Assembly: GCF_030996345.1 (NCBI RefSeq)
Contig: NZ_CP118747.1
Coordinates: forward strand, 1,300,001 to 1,364,000
Direction: 5' to 3'
Length of the DNA: 64,000 nucleotides
Source of the DNA: Acidithiobacillus sp. AMEEHan
Lineage (GTDB): Bacteria; Pseudomonadota; Gammaproteobacteria; Acidithiobacillales; Acidithiobacillaceae
Below the pieces are notes generated by a model. It searched no databases. It saw only the letters and a list, made by a program, of their open reading frames with translations, and had not been told where the DNA came from. Position numbers and translations under genes: made by a program. How positions within the stretch are numbered: the stretch's first letter is position 1; the number at the start of each line of letters is the position of its first letter. Shown in pieces: positions 45,670-59,110 of the stretch.

Positions 45670-46086
45670 ATGTTGCAACCAAAACGGACCAAGTTTCGCA
45701 AGCAGCATAAGGGTCGCAATCGCGGACTGGCGACGCGTGGCAATAAAGTCAGCTTCGGCGATTACGGACTCAAGGCCGTTACCCGCGGGCGGGTCACGGC
45801 GCGGCAGATCGAGGCGGCGCGCCGCGCCATCAACCGGCACGTGCGCCGTGGCGGGCGGATCTGGGTGCGGATCTTCCCCGACAAGCCGATCAGCAAAAAG
45901 CCGGCGGAAGTGCGTATGGGTAAGGGCAAGGGAAATCCGGAATATTGGGTTGCCTTGGTTCAGCCGGGTAAGGTTTTGTATGAAATGGAAGGCGTAACGG
46001 AAGATGTGGCACGTGAGGCCCTGCGGCTCGGCGCTGCCAAACTGCCGGTACAGACCATTGTCGTAGAACGGCGGGTGATGGGATGA
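45670..46086 (+). CDS. rplP: 50S ribosomal protein L16
   Basis: 138 residues from ATG 45670 (a GTG at 45667 adds one residue). [17 protein letters not shown] start; Arg-rich [23 protein letters not shown] binds the A-site tRNA region. Overlaps rpmC. Confidence 0.96.
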   Translation: MLQPKRTKFRKQHKGRNRGLATRGNKVSFGDYGLKAVTRGRVTARQIEAARRAINRHVRRGGRIWVRIFPDKPISKKPAEVRMGKGKGNPEYWVALVQPGKVLYEMEGVTEDVAREALRLGAAKLPVQTIVVERRVMG

Positions 46087-46280
46087 AAGGACAAGACTTG
46101 AGCCAGCTATCGGTGTCTGAATGTCAGACCCAGTTGCTTGCGCTTCTCGAAGAGCAGTTCAAACTGCGGATGCAGCACGGCACCGGGCAACTGGCGAACA
46201 GCGCCCGCCTGCGGGGCGTGCGCCGCGATATCGCACGGGTGCGTACCGAGATCACGAAGAAGGCGAAGGTGAGCCAATGA
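46083..46280 (+). CDS. rpmC: 50S ribosomal protein L29
   Basis: 65 residues, two-helix protein by the tunnel exit. [18 protein letters not shown] start and [16 protein letters not shown] motif. Four-base overlaps at both ends couple it to rplP and rpsQ. Confidence 0.94.
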   Translation: MKGQDLSQLSVSECQTQLLALLEEQFKLRMQHGTGQLANSARLRGVRRDIARVRTEITKKAKVSQ

Positions 46281-46552
46281 GCACAGAACACAATCCCCGG
46301 AGTCTGGTGGGCACCGTGGTCAGCAACCGTATGGACAAGACCATTGTGGTGCTCGTCGAGCGTCGTATCCAGCACCCGTTGTATAAGAAGTACATCCGGC
46401 GCTCGAAGAAGTTTCACGCCCACGATCAGGAGAACAGTTGCCAGATCGGTGATACCGTGCGCATCGAAGAGTGTCGTCCCATCTCCAAGACCAAGACTTG
46501 GCGCCTGGTATCGGTCGTCGGCCACGCCATCGCTGAAGGAGTCGCGTCATGA
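46277..46552 (+). CDS. rpsQ: 30S ribosomal protein S17
   Basis: 91 residues from ATG 46277, in the rpmC stop. [20 protein letters not shown] and [13 protein letters not shown] are diagnostic. Longer starts lie within rpmC in another frame. Confidence 0.96.
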   Translation: MSTEHNPRSLVGTVVSNRMDKTIVVLVERRIQHPLYKKYIRRSKKFHAHDQENSCQIGDTVRIEECRPISKTKTWRLVSVVGHAIAEGVAS

Positions 46553-46917
46553 TCCAAATGCAAAGCCGGCTCGCCGTGGCAGACAATAGTGGCGCCCGCG
46601 AGGTCATGTGCATCAAGGTACTCGGCGGTTCTCACCGGCGTTATGCCGACATCGGTGACGTGATCAAGGTCAGCATCAAGGATGCAGCTCCGCGGGGCAA
46701 GGTCAAGAAAGGTGACGTGTACAACGCCCTGATCGTCCGTACCCGCAAGGGCGTGCGTCGCGAAGACGGTTCGGTCATCCGCTTCGACAATAACGCCGCG
46801 GTACTGCTCAACAACCAGTTGCAGCCGATCGGCACCCGTATTTTTGGCCCGGTTACCCGCGAGCTACGTGGCGCCAATTTCATGAAGATCATTTCGCTCG
46901 CGCCCGAAGTGTTGTAG
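46549..46917 (+). CDS. rplN: 50S ribosomal protein L14
   Basis: 122 residues. [21 protein letters not shown] start and FGPVTRELR end. Starts in the rpsQ stop (ATGA). Confidence 0.97.
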   Translation: MIQMQSRLAVADNSGAREVMCIKVLGGSHRRYADIGDVIKVSIKDAAPRGKVKKGDVYNALIVRTRKGVRREDGSVIRFDNNAAVLLNNQLQPIGTRIFGPVTRELRGANFMKIISLAPEVL

Positions 46918-46926
46918 GAGTTGAGC

Positions 46927-47247
46927 ATGAGCAAGATTCGTAAGGACGATGAAGTCGTGGTGCTCAGCGGTAAGGACAAGGGCAAACGTGGCAAGGTGTT
47001 GCACGTGTTGCCGGAGGAAGGCCGCGCCATCGTGGAAAAAGTGAATATGATCAAGCGGCATCAACGCCCGGATCGCATGGGTAACGGTGGCGGTATCGTG
47101 GAAAAGGAAGCCCCGGTCCAGTTGTGCAAGCTCGCGATTTACAACCCGGCTACGGGTAAGGCCGACCGCGTTGGTTTCAAGTTCCTCGCCGATGGCAGCA
47201 AGGTTCGCGTGTTCAAAAGCAACGGCGAACAGCTGGCGACGCATTGA
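46927..47247 (+). CDS. rplX: 50S ribosomal protein L24
   Basis: 106 residues from ATG 46927, preceded by AGGAG; an in-frame TTG at 46921 is too close to that site. KOW motif [19 protein letters not shown] at the N-terminus. Assembly initiator protein of 50S. Confidence 0.95.
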   Translation: MSKIRKDDEVVVLSGKDKGKRGKVLHVLPEEGRAIVEKVNMIKRHQRPDRMGNGGGIVEKEAPVQLCKLAIYNPATGKADRVGFKFLADGSKVRVFKSNGEQLATH

Positions 47248-47261
47248 GGGGGCAGGTAGAG

Positions 47262-47804
47262 ATGGAAGCACGATTGCAAAAAGTATATAGGGATCAGATC
47301 GTTCCGCGGCTGATTCAGGAGTTTGGTTTCAAGAGCGTAATGGAGGTCCCGCGCCTGCAGAAGATCACCATCAACATGGGGGTCGGAGAGGCGGTGGGCG
47401 ACAAGAAGGTGCTTGAGGCCGCAGTGGGGGATATGACCAAGATCGCGGGCCAAAAGCCAATCATCACCAAGGCGCGAAAGTCTGTTGCTGCCTTCAAGAT
47501 TCGCGATGGGTACCCGATTGGCTGCATGGTAACCTTGCGCGGTGAGCGCATGTATGAGTTTTTGGATCGCTTGGTGAGTATTGCCATCCCGCGGATCCGT
47601 GATTTTCGGGGACTGTCTCCAAAATCCTTCGACGGGCGCGGCAACTATTCGATGGGGGTAAAGGAGCAGATCATTTTCCCGGAGATCGAGTACGACAAAA
47701 TCGATCGACTGCGCGGAATGGATGTCACCTTTACTACCACTGCCAAGAACGATGCGGAGGCCCTGGGCTTGCTCAAGGCTTTCAAAATGCCGTTCCGCGC
47801 CTGA
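47262..47804 (+). CDS. rplE: 50S ribosomal protein L5
   Basis: 180 residues from ATG 47262 (GGTAGAG site). Central protuberance protein binding 5S r[15 protein letters not shown] and [17 protein letters not shown] are conserved. A TTG at 47244 in frame is less supported. Confidence 0.96.
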   Translation: MEARLQKVYRDQIVPRLIQEFGFKSVMEVPRLQKITINMGVGEAVGDKKVLEAAVGDMTKIAGQKPIITKARKSVAAFKIRDGYPIGCMVTLRGERMYEFLDRLVSIAIPRIRDFRGLSPKSFDGRGNYSMGVKEQIIFPEIEYDKIDRLRGMDVTFTTTAKNDAEALGLLKAFKMPFRA

Positions 47805-47817
47805 GGAGAGCAAAGTT

Positions 47818-48003
47818 ATGGCAAAGAAATCGATGATCGCCAAGGCAGCGCGGGCGCCGAAGTTTCGCGTGCGTGCCTACCACCGCTGCCAGCTTTGCGG
47901 GCGTGCCCATGGTTACTATCGCAAGTTTGGACTCTGCCGTCTTTGCCTGCGCAAGCATGCTTCGGCCGGCAACATCCCCGGCGTCGTGAAGAGCAGTTGG
48001 TGA
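47818..48003 (+). CDS. rpsZ: 30S ribosomal protein S14, short zinc-binding type
   Basis: 61 residues from ATG 47818 with CQLC (24-27) and CRLC (40-43), a full zinc ribbon. Proteobacteria mostly have the 101-residue zinc-free S14; the short type is commoner in Gram-positives and Thermus. Longer in-frame ATG lies within rplE and is not homologous. Position between L5 and S8 is standard. Confidence 0.95.
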   Translation: MAKKSMIAKAARAPKFRVRAYHRCQLCGRAHGYYRKFGLCRLCLRKHASAGNIPGVVKSSW

Positions 48004-48010
48004 GGGAAAG

Positions 48011-48406
48011 ATGAGCATTACAGATCCTATCGCAGATATGCTGACGCGCATTCGTAATGCGCAGGCAGTAGGCAAGAATTCGGTCCAGGTCCCAGCGTCC
48101 AAGCTGAAACGAGCCATCGCGCGGGTATTGCTGGATGAAGGTTATATCGCGGAAGTTGCTGACGATATCCTCGCCGGGCATCCCAGCCTACGGATTACGT
48201 TGAAGTATTATGCAGGGGAAGGGGTGATCTCTGAGATTCGGCGGATCAGCCGCCCCGGTGTGCGTATCTACCGCGGTGCGCAAGAGCTGCCACGGGTGCG
48301 CGATGGCTATGGTATCGCCATTGTCTCCACGTCGCGCGGCATTATGACCGACCGCGCCGCGCGTGCCGAAGGCATCGGCGGCGAAGTGCTCTGCGTCGTC
48401 GCGTAA
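48011..48406 (+). CDS. rpsH: 30S ribosomal protein S8
   Basis: 131 residues. [18 protein letters not shown] start and [25 protein letters not shown] end. In E. coli S8 represses the spc operon at the rplE start region. Confidence 0.97.
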   Translation: MSITDPIADMLTRIRNAQAVGKNSVQVPASKLKRAIARVLLDEGYIAEVADDILAGHPSLRITLKYYAGEGVISEIRRISRPGVRIYRGAQELPRVRDGYGIAIVSTSRGIMTDRAARAEGIGGEVLCVVA

Positions 48407-48415
48407 GGGGGAAGC

Positions 48416-48940
48416 ATGTCACGCATAGCAAAACAACCAGTCAGTTTGCCCAAGGGCGTCGAGGTGCGGATCGACGCCGGCCAAGTCGTGGTGAAGGGGC
48501 CCAAAGGGCAGCTCTCCATGGCTTTGCAAAGCGGTATCGAGATTCACGTCGACGGCGACAGTGCGAGTGTCAATTGGCACGAGGGCGTTGTGCATCACGC
48601 GGGTACCACCCGTGCGTTGTTGGCCAATATGGTCCACGGCGTGTCGCAGGGTTTTGAGCGCAAGCTGGAAATCATTGGCGTCGGCTATCGAGCGCAGGCC
48701 AAAGGTAGCACTCTGGGTCTGAGTCTCGGATTTTCCCATCCGGTCGAGTATCCGGTCCCAGCGTCGATCACCATCGAGACGCCGACGCAGACTGAGATCG
48801 TCATTCGCGGCGTCGATAAGCAGATGGTCGGCCAGGTTGCTGCGGACATCCGCGCGTATCGGCCGCCGGAGCCTTACAAGGGCAAGGGCGTCCGCTACGC
48901 CGGTGAGCAGGTCCGGCGCAAAGAAGCCAAGAAGAAGTGA
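48416..48940 (+). CDS. rplF: 50S ribosomal protein L6
   Basis: 174 residues. [17 protein letters not shown] start and [19 protein letters not shown] end. Binds near the sarcin-ricin loop. Confidence 0.97.
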   Translation: MSRIAKQPVSLPKGVEVRIDAGQVVVKGPKGQLSMALQSGIEIHVDGDSASVNWHEGVVHHAGTTRALLANMVHGVSQGFERKLEIIGVGYRAQAKGSTLGLSLGFSHPVEYPVPASITIETPTQTEIVIRGVDKQMVGQVAADIRAYRPPEPYKGKGVRYAGEQVRRKEAKKK

Positions 48941-48951
48941 GGGGATCAGCA

Positions 48952-49305
48952 ATGGACAAGAATATCAGCCGGTTGCGTCGGGCCAGAAAGACCCGTGCGC
49001 GTATCGCCGATCAGGGCAAACTGCGCTTGTCGGTCTATCGTTCTGGCAAGCATATCTACGCGCAAATCATCGACGATGCCCTGGGCAAGGTCCTTACCCA
49101 AGCGTCTTCGTTGGAGAAAGAGATGCGCGCTACCATCAAGAATGGCGGCAGTACCGATAGCGCGGCCCTCATCGGCAAGCGCGTGGCAGAAAAGGCCAAA
49201 GACTTGGGTATTACCGAGGTGGCTTTCGACCGCAGCGGTTATCGCTACCATGGCCGGGTAAAGGCGCTCGCCGAGGCAGCACGCGAAAGCGGCCTGTCCT
49301 TCTGA
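48952..49305 (+). CDS. rplR: 50S ribosomal protein L18
   Basis: 117 residues from ATG 48952 (GAGGGGATC site). 5S rRNA-binding; [17 protein letters not shown] and [22 protein letters not shown]. An earlier in-frame ATG overlaps rplF. Confidence 0.96.
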   Translation: MDKNISRLRRARKTRARIADQGKLRLSVYRSGKHIYAQIIDDALGKVLTQASSLEKEMRATIKNGGSTDSAALIGKRVAEKAKDLGITEVAFDRSGYRYHGRVKALAEAARESGLSF

Positions 49306-49318
49306 CGGAGTATTGACA

Positions 49319-49852
49319 ATGGCAAGAGAGAACCGTGAAAGCCAGCAGCCGAGTGACGGAATGTTGGAAAAGCTTATCCATATCAACCGCGTATCAAAAG
49401 TGGTGAAGGGCGGGCGCCAGTTTGGCTTTGCCGCCTTGATGGTAGTCGGTGACGGAGATGGCAAGGTTGGTTTTGGACGGGGCAAGGCCAAGGAAGTGCC
49501 CGCCGGTATTCAAAAGGCGACTGATCAAGCCCGCCGTTACCTTACCCACGTGCCGCTGATGCGGGGCACCATTCCCTTCCCCGTGGAAGGACGTCATGGC
49601 GCTGCCCGTGTCATCCTGCGGCCGGCCTCCGAGGGAAGTGGGGTGATCGCCGGGGGTGCCATGCGCGCAGTGTGCGAGGCCGTCGGTTTACGCAATGTGG
49701 TGGCCAAGTCGTTGGGATCCAATAACCCCATCAACGTTGTGCGCGCAACTTTCGATGCCTTTTCCAAACTGGCGAGTCCTCAGGCCATCGCCATGAAGCG
49801 TGGCAAAACCTTGCGGGAGATTCGCGGCCATGGGGGGTCTGAGGATGAGTAA
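49319..49852 (+). CDS. rpsE: 30S ribosomal protein S5
   Basis: 177 residues from ATG 49319 (GGAG 8 bases before); TTG 49313 is rejected. Double-stranded-RNA-binding part with [20 protein letters not shown]. Overlaps rpmD by 8 bases. Confidence 0.96.
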   Translation: MARENRESQQPSDGMLEKLIHINRVSKVVKGGRQFGFAALMVVGDGDGKVGFGRGKAKEVPAGIQKATDQARRYLTHVPLMRGTIPFPVEGRHGAARVILRPASEGSGVIAGGAMRAVCEAVGLRNVVAKSLGSNNPINVVRATFDAFSKLASPQAIAMKRGKTLREIRGHGGSEDE

Positions 49853-50030
49853 GACCCTGCGCATTACCTTGGTCCGCAGTCTGATCGGAATCACCGAAAA
49901 GCATCGCGCCACGGTTCGTGGCTTGGGCTTACGGCGCACCGGCCACACCGTGGAACTCCGCGATACTCCTGAGGTTCGCGGTATGATTCAGAAAATCCCG
50001 TATCTTTTACGTTGGGAAGAACAGTCATGA
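49845..50030 (+). CDS. rpmD: 50S ribosomal protein L30
   Basis: 61 residues from ATG 49845 inside the rpsE end. [25 protein letters not shown] is diagnostic. Overlaps rplO by 4 bases. Confidence 0.95.
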   Translation: MSKTLRITLVRSLIGITEKHRATVRGLGLRRTGHTVELRDTPEVRGMIQKIPYLLRWEEQS

Positions 50031-50464
50031 AATTGAATACCATTGCACCTGCGCCAGGCGCCAAGAAGGAGCGTGTGCGGGTCGGTCGTGGCATTGGTAG
50101 CGGCTTCGGCAAGACCGCGGGCCGGGGACACAAGGGACAGCACGCTCGGTCCGGAGGCTACCACAAGGTCGGTTTTGAGGGTGGACAGATGCCGCTGCAG
50201 CGGCGCATCCCGAAACGGGGTTTTCGGAATGCTGGTGCTCCGGTGGTGGCCGAGGTGACTTTGGACATGCTTGCTAGCGCCGCGATCAGCGGCGTGGTGG
50301 ATGCCGAAGCCCTGCGGCTGCGCCGTTTCGTCCGCGGTGATGTCGATCAGATCAAGGTCATCCGGACGGGGAAGCTGGAAGCGGCGATCATCGTCAAGGG
50401 CCTGCGTGTCAGCGCAGGTGCGCGGCAGGCCATTGAGGCCGCTGGCGGTCAGGTAGAGGAATAA
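50027..50464 (+). CDS. rplO: 50S ribosomal protein L15
   Basis: 145 residues from ATG 50027 in the rpmD stop. Gly-rich [20 protein letters not shown]-terminus. secY begins one base after its stop. Confidence 0.96.
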   Translation: MKLNTIAPAPGAKKERVRVGRGIGSGFGKTAGRGHKGQHARSGGYHKVGFEGGQMPLQRRIPKRGFRNAGAPVVAEVTLDMLASAAISGVVDAEALRLRRFVRGDVDQIKVIRTGKLEAAIIVKGLRVSAGARQAIEAAGGQVEE

Positions 50465-50465
50465 G

Positions 50466-51803
50466 ATGGCCAACGCCCTCGGTGCACTTGGCAATGCCGC
50501 GCAGGGTGCGGGCAACATCGCGGAGTTACGGCGGCGAATCTTGTTCTTGCTGGGGGCGTTGTTGGTCTTCCGCATCGGCGCACATATTCCCGTTCCTGGC
50601 ATCGATCCTGCGGCAATGGCTTCCTTCTTTCACCAGGAACAGGGAACCATTCTCGGCATGTTCAACATGTTCTCCGGGGGTGCGCTATCGCGACTCACGG
50701 TTTTTGCCTTGGGGATCATGCCGTACATTAGTGCCTCGATTATTTTTCAGTTGGGGGGTTCAGTCATTCCCCAGCTGGAGGAGCTGAAAAAGGAGGGTGA
50801 AGCGGGGCGGCGGAAAATTACCGAATACACTCGCTACGCCACAGTCGTATTATCCCTCCTGCAAGGACTGGGCATTGCCGTCGCCATCGAGAAGATGCAT
50901 GGCGGCTCGGTACCGGTGGTCATCGATCCCGGTCCACTGTTTCTTTTTACCACAACGATCACGCTCTCGGCGGGCACCGTTTTCCTCATGTGGCTGGGCG
51001 AGCAGATTACGGAACGCGGTATCGGCAATGGTATCTCTCTCATCATTTTTGCGGGCATCGTAGCTGGTCTGCCGCAGGCCCTCGCCACCATGTTGGAGCT
51101 GGTACGCACTGGACAGTTTCAGCCGCTCTTTGCCCTGGCCATTTTTGTCTTGGCCCTGGTGGTCCTCGCCTTTGTAGTGTTCATGGAAAGCGCACAACGT
51201 CGCATCCCTATCCAGTATGCCAAACGGCAGGTCGGGCGCAAGATCTACGGCGGGCAGAGTACCCACATGCCCCTCAAGGTCAATATGTCCGGTGTGATTC
51301 CGCCGATCTTCGCTACCAGCATTCTGCTCTTGCCTGCCACCCTCGCCGGCTGGTTTGCCAACGTGCCTGGCATGGAGTGGTTGGCTCGGGTTGGGCAGGC
51401 ATTGAGTCCTGGGACCACACTGTACGTCGTGGTATTCACCATTGCCATCGTATTCTTCGCCTTTTTTTACACGGCGATGGTGTTCAACCCGCGCGAAACT
51501 GCAGATAACCTGAAAAAGTCCGGCGCGTTCGTTCCCGGACTGCGGCCGGGAGAGCAAACATCCAAGTATATGGATCGGGTTTTGAGCCGGCTCACCCTGT
51601 GGGGAGCTATCTATCTCACCGTGGTCTGTCTGTTGCCAGAATTTCTCATCACGGAATACAACGTGCCGTTTTACTTTGGTGGCACCAGCCTGCTCATCGT
51701 GGTGGTCGTTATGATGGATCTCATGGCGCAGATTCAAAGTCATTTGCTCACCCATCGTTACGAAGGCTTGCTGCGGAAAAGCGGCCAACAGGGTAAGCGA
51801 TAA
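50466..51803 (+). CDS. secY: Protein translocase subunit SecY
   Basis: 445 residues with ten hydrophobic segments. [13 protein letters not shown] lies in the first helix-plug region, [30 protein letters not shown] covers the lateral gate helix 2 area, and cytosolic loops carry Arg-rich [13 protein letters not shown]. Works with SecE (25.8 kb). It is followed by adk after 2 bases. Confidence 0.97.
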   Translation: MANALGALGNAAQGAGNIAELRRRILFLLGALLVFRIGAHIPVPGIDPAAMASFFHQEQGTILGMFNMFSGGALSRLTVFALGIMPYISASIIFQLGGSVIPQLEELKKEGEAGRRKITEYTRYATVVLSLLQGLGIAVAIEKMHGGSVPVVIDPGPLFLFTTTITLSAGTVFLMWLGEQITERGIGNGISLIIFAGIVAGLPQALATMLELVRTGQFQPLFALAIFVLALVVLAFVVFMESAQRRIPIQYAKRQVGRKIYGGQSTHMPLKVNMSGVIPPIFATSILLLPATLAGWFANVPGMEWLARVGQALSPGTTLYVVVFTIAIVFFAFFYTAMVFNPRETADNLKKSGAFVPGLRPGEQTSKYMDRVLSRLTLWGAIYLTVVCLLPEFLITEYNVPFYFGGTSLLIVVVVMMDLMAQIQSHLLTHRYEGLLRKSGQQGKR

Positions 51804-51805
51804 TT

Positions 51806-52462
51806 ATGACGTCTGGTGGACACATCATCCTCCTGGGTGCGCCTGGAGTGGGCAAGGGTACGCAAGCCAAGGTGCTGTCTATGGAGTTGGGCTTGCCTCA
51901 TGTTTCGACTGGTGATATGCTCCGCGCCTCTGTTGCTGCCGGCAGCGAAATGGGCAAGCGGGCCAAGGCGGTGATGGAGTCCGGTGCTTTGGTCTCTGAC
52001 GAGATCATCTTGGGCATCGTGTCGGAGCGGCTGCAGGAAAGCGATGCTCAGAAGGGAGTCGTATTTGACGGTTTCCCGCGCACGGTGGTGCAGGCAGAAG
52101 GGCTCGACCGCTTGCTCGCGCGCAGTGGTGATGTCGCGATCGCACATATCCTGCACATCGTGCTTGATGATGAGGAAATTGTTGAGCGGCTGTCCGGGCG
52201 GCGTGTATGTAGAGACTGTGGTGCCATCTACCATGTGCGCTTCCAGCCACCCAAGGTCCAGGGACGCTGCGACCGTTGTGGTGGAGAACTCTTTCAGCGG
52301 GACGATGACCAGCCTGCGGTAATTCGGCATCGGCTTGCGGTGTACGCAGCCGAGACGGCGCCCCTGGTTGCTTTCTACCGCGGTCGGGCCGGGTATGCTG
52401 AGGTGGATGGCACCGGCAGCAGTGCAGCGGTGACCGAACGTATACGGGTTTTGTTGAGGTAA
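51806..52462 (+). CDS. adk: Adenylate kinase
   Basis: Keeps AMP, ADP and ATP in balance. 218 residues, long form with P-loop [10 protein letters not shown] (11-20), [14 protein letters not shown] and a LID domain with four zinc-type cysteines (CRDC and CDRC). It is located between secY and infA, an order common in Firmicutes but unusual in gammaproteobacteria, where adk is mostly elsewhere. Confidence 0.96.
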   Translation: MTSGGHIILLGAPGVGKGTQAKVLSMELGLPHVSTGDMLRASVAAGSEMGKRAKAVMESGALVSDEIILGIVSERLQESDAQKGVVFDGFPRTVVQAEGLDRLLARSGDVAIAHILHIVLDDEEIVERLSGRRVCRDCGAIYHVRFQPPKVQGRCDRCGGELFQRDDDQPAVIRHRLAVYAAETAPLVAFYRGRAGYAEVDGTGSSAAVTERIRVLLR

Positions 52463-52466
52463 AGGG

Positions 52467-52685
52467 ATGGCCAAGGAAGACACTCTCGAAATGCAGGGAG
52501 AAGTCATAGAAAACCTGCCAAGTGCAACCTTCAAGGTGCGGTTGGAGAATGGTTTTGTGGTCAATGCACATATTTCTGGAAAGATGCGTATGCACTACAT
52601 ACGGATTCTGCCTGGAGATAAGGTCACTGTGGAGATGACGCCTTACGACCTGAGCAAGGGGCGCATCACCTATCGCGCCAAGTAA
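52467..52685 (+). CDS. infA: Translation initiation factor IF-1
   Basis: 72 residues, standard OB-fold. [22 protein letters not shown] start and RITYRAK end. Four bases after adk, 11 before rpmJ. Confidence 0.97.
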   Translation: MAKEDTLEMQGEVIENLPSATFKVRLENGFVVNAHISGKMRMHYIRILPGDKVTVEMTPYDLSKGRITYRAK

Positions 52686-52696
52686 GGAGGCGTTCC

Positions 52697-52810
52697 ATGA
52701 AAGTTCGGGCATCGGTGAAAAGGCTCTGCCGTAACTGCAAGATCATCCGGCGAAATGGTGTGGTCCGCGTGATTTGCGTCGAGCCGCGGCACAAACAGCG
52801 GCAGGGATAA
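52697..52810 (+). CDS. rpmJ: 50S ribosomal protein L36, zinc-binding type
   Basis: 37 codons plus stop, ATG 52697 preceded by [26 protein letters not shown] with zinc ligands C11, C14, C27 and H32 (EPRHKQRQG end). Followed by a 44-base gap to rpsM. Confidence 0.95.
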   Translation: MKVRASVKRLCRNCKIIRRNGVVRVICVEPRHKQRQG

Positions 52811-52854
52811 GCGTAGTGATGGGGTTGACTATGATGAATGGGAAGGAGTAGGGA

Positions 52855-53211
52855 ATGGCCCGCATTGCTGGTGTCAATATTCCGAATAACAAGCAGATTG
52901 GTGTCGCTTTGACGTACATCTACGGCATTGGAGCCACCCGCTCCCGTGACATTCTGGCGGCGGCAGAGGTCGATACCGGAGTTCGCGTGAAGGATATTAG
53001 CGAAGGCGAGTTGGAGCGCATTCGCGCGGAGGTTGCGAAATATCTCGTCGAAGGTGACCTGCGCCGCGAAGTGACCATGAGTATCAAGCGGCTCATGGAC
53101 CTTGGCTGCTATCGCGGCATCCGTCATCGTCGCGGCCTTCCCGTTCACGGCCAACGGACCAAAACCAACGCTCGTACTCGCAAGGGTCCGGCGAAGCCTA
53201 TCGCCCGCTGA
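52855..53211 (+). CDS. rpsM: 30S ribosomal protein S13
   Basis: 118 residues. [22 protein letters not shown] start and [22 protein letters not shown] end. First gene of the alpha cluster. The 44-base leader is too short for a convincing E. coli-type S4-binding pseudoknot. Confidence 0.97.
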   Translation: MARIAGVNIPNNKQIGVALTYIYGIGATRSRDILAAAEVDTGVRVKDISEGELERIRAEVAKYLVEGDLRREVTMSIKRLMDLGCYRGIRHRRGLPVHGQRTKTNARTRKGPAKPIAR

Positions 53212-53229
53212 AGCTGAAGGATCGATACC

Positions 53230-53625
53230 ATGGCAAAGACACAAACCGATGTGCGCGTGCGCAAGAAAGTCAAGAAGAACGTCGTTGATGGCGTGGCGCA
53301 CATTTACGCCTCCTTCAATAACACCATCATCACCATCAGTGATCGGCAGGGCAATGCGTTGGCATGGGCAAGCGCTGGTGGTTCCGGCTTCCGCGGTTCG
53401 CGTAAGAGCACGCCGTTTGCGGCCCAGGTCGCGGCGGAAAATGCCGGTCGCCGGGCGCAGGAATACGGCCTGAAGAACCTCGATGTCGAGGTGAGTGGTC
53501 CCGGACCTGGGCGAGAGAGCACGGTACGTGCCCTGCATTCCGTCGGTTTTCGCATCACCAGCATCCGCGACGTGACGCCAATTCCGCACAATGGCTGCCG
53601 TCCGCCCAAAAAGCGGCGTGTTTGA
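53230..53625 (+). CDS. rpsK: 30S ribosomal protein S11
   Basis: 131 residues. [18 protein letters not shown] and [18 protein letters not shown] are diagnostic. Platform protein of 30S. Confidence 0.97.
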   Translation: MAKTQTDVRVRKKVKKNVVDGVAHIYASFNNTIITISDRQGNALAWASAGGSGFRGSRKSTPFAAQVAAENAGRRAQEYGLKNLDVEVSGPGPGRESTVRALHSVGFRITSIRDVTPIPHNGCRPPKKRRV

Positions 53626-53643
53626 TTTTTTTGGAGGTAGGTA

Positions 53644-54270
53644 GTGGCTAAATATACCGGCCCCAGTTGCCGTCAATGCCGGCGCGAAGGTGGCAAGCTC
53701 TTTCTCAAGGGTGAAAAGTGTTTCTCTGACAAGTGTCCAGTTGTGGTCCGGGCCTATGCGCCGGGTCAACACGGGCAACGTCGAGGGCGCGTCAGTGAAT
53801 ATGGTACGCAGTTGCGCGAAAAACAGAAGGTCCGGCGCGTATACGGCGTTCTCGAGGGGCAATTCCGCCGGTATTTTGCCGTCGCTTCGCAAAAGAAGGG
53901 CGTCACCGGTGAGCTACTTCTCCGTTTTTTGGAGCTCCGCCTGGATAACGTGGCCTACCGCATTGGTTTCGGCGCGTCGCGTGCCGAGGCGCGGCAAGTG
54001 GTTCGCCATGGACACCTCACTGTCAATGGCAAGCGGGTAGATATCCCTTCCTATCAGGTCCGGGCCGGCGATGTGGTCGCGGTGGCGGCTACAGCCAAGG
54101 AGCACGCGCGCATTCTAAGCGCTGTTGAGGCAGCAGAAGGTCGCGGCTACCCTGAGTGGCTCAGCGTCGATAGCAAGGCACTCAGTGCCACCATCAAGGC
54201 CGTCCCCGTGCGCGACGAAATGCCGCAGGATTTGAACGAGCAGATGGTGGTAGAACTCTACTCCAAGTAA
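53644..54270 (+). CDS. rpsD: 30S ribosomal protein S4, zinc-binding type
   Basis: 208 residues, GTG 53644. Cysteines C9, C12, C26 and C31 match the zinc site spacing of Thermus S4, unlike E. coli S4. [19 protein letters not shown] and S4 RNA-binding domain (about 95-155) are conserved. In E. coli S4 represses the alpha operon. Confidence 0.96.
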   Translation: MAKYTGPSCRQCRREGGKLFLKGEKCFSDKCPVVVRAYAPGQHGQRRGRVSEYGTQLREKQKVRRVYGVLEGQFRRYFAVASQKKGVTGELLLRFLELRLDNVAYRIGFGASRAEARQVVRHGHLTVNGKRVDIPSYQVRAGDVVAVAATAKEHARILSAVEAAEGRGYPEWLSVDSKALSATIKAVPVRDEMPQDLNEQMVVELYSK

Positions 54271-54292
54271 TACGGAGCAACGAGGATTATTT

Positions 54293-55303
54293 ATGGCTGA
54301 AGTTGGCGAGCTGTTGTGTCCGCAGAATTACGAAATCGAAACGACCGGTGCGCATTCCGCCCGCGTCAGTTTGGGTCCTCTAGAACGTGGTTTTGGACAC
54401 ACTCTCGGTAATTCACTGCGGCGGATTCTCCTTTCCTCGCTGAAGGGAGTTGCAGTTACCGAGGTCGAAATTGAGGGCGTCCTGCACGAATACTCCAGTC
54501 TCGAAGGAGTGCAGGAGGATGTCGTAGACATTCTCCTGAATCTGAAACAGCTGGCGATCCGTAGTCACCGCCAGGAGTCGCAGACCATCACCGTGCGCAA
54601 ACGGGGCCCGGGGCCAGTCACTGGCGCCGACATCGTTGCCGAGCATGGCGTCGAGGTGGCGAATCCCGGCCACGTCATCGCGACCATTACCCGGGATGTC
54701 GAAATGGTCATGCATTTGCGCCTCGACTTTGGGCGCGGTTACCAGGCGGCGGCTACGCGCCTGCGTGACCACGAAAAGCGGATCGGTGTGCTGGCTCTCG
54801 ATGCGAGTTTCAGTCCGGTGCGTCGCGTCAGTTTTCAGGTAGAGAGTGCTCGGGTGGAACAGCGCACCGACCTTGACCGCCTCGTGCTTGATGTCGAAAC
54901 CAACGGGACCATTGAGCCGCTTGCTGCCATTCAGGAAGCGGCGCGCATACTCCGGCAGCAGTTGGACGTCTTCGTTGGCGGGGAAATGCCTGCCGTCGAG
55001 GATACGCGGAAGGTTGCCGTTGTCGAAGACTTGATGCCTTTGTTGGAACGGCCGGTGGATGACCTCGAGTTGACGGTGCGTTCGCTCAACTGTCTCAAGG
55101 CGGAGGACATTTTTTATATCGGCGATCTGGTGCAGAAGTCGGAAAACGAACTCCTGAAGGCACCGAACCTCGGGCGGAAATCTCTCACCGAAATCAAGGA
55201 AATCTTGGGTGGGAAAGGACTTTCCCTGGGCATGCGCCTGCAGAATTGGCCGCCCGAGGGCTTGCCGCCACTGGGCAATAAAGGTGCCGTCGAGGCCGAC
55301 TGA
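54293..55303 (+). CDS. rpoA: DNA-directed RNA polymerase subunit alpha
   Basis: 336 residues. N-terminal dimerisation domain (about 1-235) with [20 protein letters not shown]-terminal domain with [22 protein letters not shown], including the UP-element-contacting Arg, and [11 protein letters not shown]. Between rpsD and rplQ as usual. Confidence 0.98.
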   Translation: MAEVGELLCPQNYEIETTGAHSARVSLGPLERGFGHTLGNSLRRILLSSLKGVAVTEVEIEGVLHEYSSLEGVQEDVVDILLNLKQLAIRSHRQESQTITVRKRGPGPVTGADIVAEHGVEVANPGHVIATITRDVEMVMHLRLDFGRGYQAAATRLRDHEKRIGVLALDASFSPVRRVSFQVESARVEQRTDLDRLVLDVETNGTIEPLAAIQEAARILRQQLDVFVGGEMPAVEDTRKVAVVEDLMPLLERPVDDLELTVRSLNCLKAEDIFYIGDLVQKSENELLKAPNLGRKSLTEIKEILGGKGLSLGMRLQNWPPEGLPPLGNKGAVEAD

Positions 55304-55335
55304 CTCGTTACTGTTAATTTGGGGAGTGTGACGTC

Positions 55336-55707
55336 ATGCGTCATGGCAATAGTGGAAAAAAACTGAATCGTAACAGCAGCCATCGGCGGGCGATGTTCGC
55401 CAACATGATGGTCTCGCTCTTTGCGCACGAGCGTATCGTTACCACCTTACCCAAGGCCAAGGAATTGCGGCGCTTTGCCGAGCCGATGATCACCTTGGCC
55501 AAGGAACCCACGGTGGCGCGCCGGCGTTTGGCATTTTCTCGTCTTCGTGATCGGGAGGCCGTGGTCAAGCTCTTTGATGAGCTCGGTCCCCATTACAAGG
55601 CAAGGCCTGGTGGCTATCTGCGGATCGTCAAGTACGGGTTTCGAGCGGGTGATAACGCGCCGCTCGCGATTGTCGAACTGGTGGATCGCCAAGCCAGCAC
55701 TTCCTGA
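55336..55707 (+). CDS. rplQ: 50S ribosomal protein L17
   Basis: 123 residues. [21 protein letters not shown] start and [20 protein letters not shown]. Last gene of the superoperon, followed by a terminator. Confidence 0.97.
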   Translation: MRHGNSGKKLNRNSSHRRAMFANMMVSLFAHERIVTTLPKAKELRRFAEPMITLAKEPTVARRRLAFSRLRDREAVVKLFDELGPHYKARPGGYLRIVKYGFRAGDNAPLAIVELVDRQASTS

Positions 55708-55729
55708 CGTTTCTGCGTCGCGCAAAAGG

Positions 55730-55748
55730 GGCTGGGAGCCGGGGGCTC

Positions 55749-55760
<12 letters not shown>
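55730..55760 (+). terminator. Terminator of the ribosomal superoperon (overlaps uvrA stop)
   Basis: GGCTGGGAGCC, loop, GGCTCTCAGCC, then TTTTTT. 11-bp stem with one wobble, 23 bases past rplQ. The stem and T-run include the uvrA stop codon (55749-55751), so the last bases of uvrA mRNA form the opposite strand of the hairpin. Confidence 0.88.
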
Positions 55761-58565
<2,805 letters not shown>

Positions 58566-58646
58566 GCCGTTTGCTTTGTTGGCTGCCAGAGTGGGATAGT
58601 ATACGGGCTATCGGGACGCGCGTCCCCGGTCATCAGGAGAGAAACC
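58566..58646. promoter_or_regulatory. Divergent uvrA-ssb promoter region
   Basis: 81 bases hold promoters for both genes. A minus-strand TATACT at 58598-58603 is a good uvrA -10; the same stretch gives plus-strand TAGTAT for ssb. I do not see a clear LexA box of E. coli type, but other LexA consensus forms exist. Start sites are not resolved. Confidence 0.4.
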
Positions 58647-59099
58647 ATGGCGGGAGTGAATAAAGTCATACTACTCGGGCACTTGGGGCGTGACCCCGAG
58701 ATGCGTTATCAGCCCAGCGGCGGGGCCATTGCCAACCTCAATCTGGCCACGTCCGAAACCTTCAAGGATCGCGAGGGCAATCGCCAGGAGCGCACGGAAT
58801 GGCACCGCGTGGTGCTGTTTGGGCGTACCGCGGAGATCGCTGGTGAATATCTGAAAAAAGGCAGTATGGCGTACGTCGAGGGACGCCTGCAGACGCGCAA
58901 ATGGACCGACAAGGAAGGCCAGGAGCGGTATACCACGGAGATCGTTGGTGATCGCCTGCAGCTCGTGGGGGGTCGCGGGGGTGGCACCGCGAATTTCGAC
59001 GATGGTCAGCAGGACGGCTATGCCGCTCCGCAAAGCCCGGCCAAAGGCTCGGTGCGTCCGCCGGTGGAGCAGTTTGAGGATGACGACATTCCGTTTTAG
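58647..59099 (+). CDS. ssb: Single-stranded DNA-binding protein
   Basis: 150 residues from ATG 58647 (AGGAGAG site). OB-fold with [14 protein letters not shown] and [21 protein letters not shown]; flexible linker and acidic tail ending DDDIPF, which recruits repair and replication partners. A longer open frame upstream is antisense to uvrA and rejected. An IS begins 11-15 bases after the stop. Confidence 0.97.
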   Translation: MAGVNKVILLGHLGRDPEMRYQPSGGAIANLNLATSETFKDREGNRQERTEWHRVVLFGRTAEIAGEYLKKGSMAYVEGRLQTRKWTDKEGQERYTTEIVGDRLQLVGGRGGGTANFDDGQQDGYAAPQSPAKGSVRPPVEQFEDDDIPF

Positions 59100-59110
59100 C
59101 GAACACTTTT

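Noticed and set aside
52811-52854. Possible alpha-operon leader (S4-binding pseudoknot)
   Set aside because: Only 44 bases, too short and without convincing nested stems.
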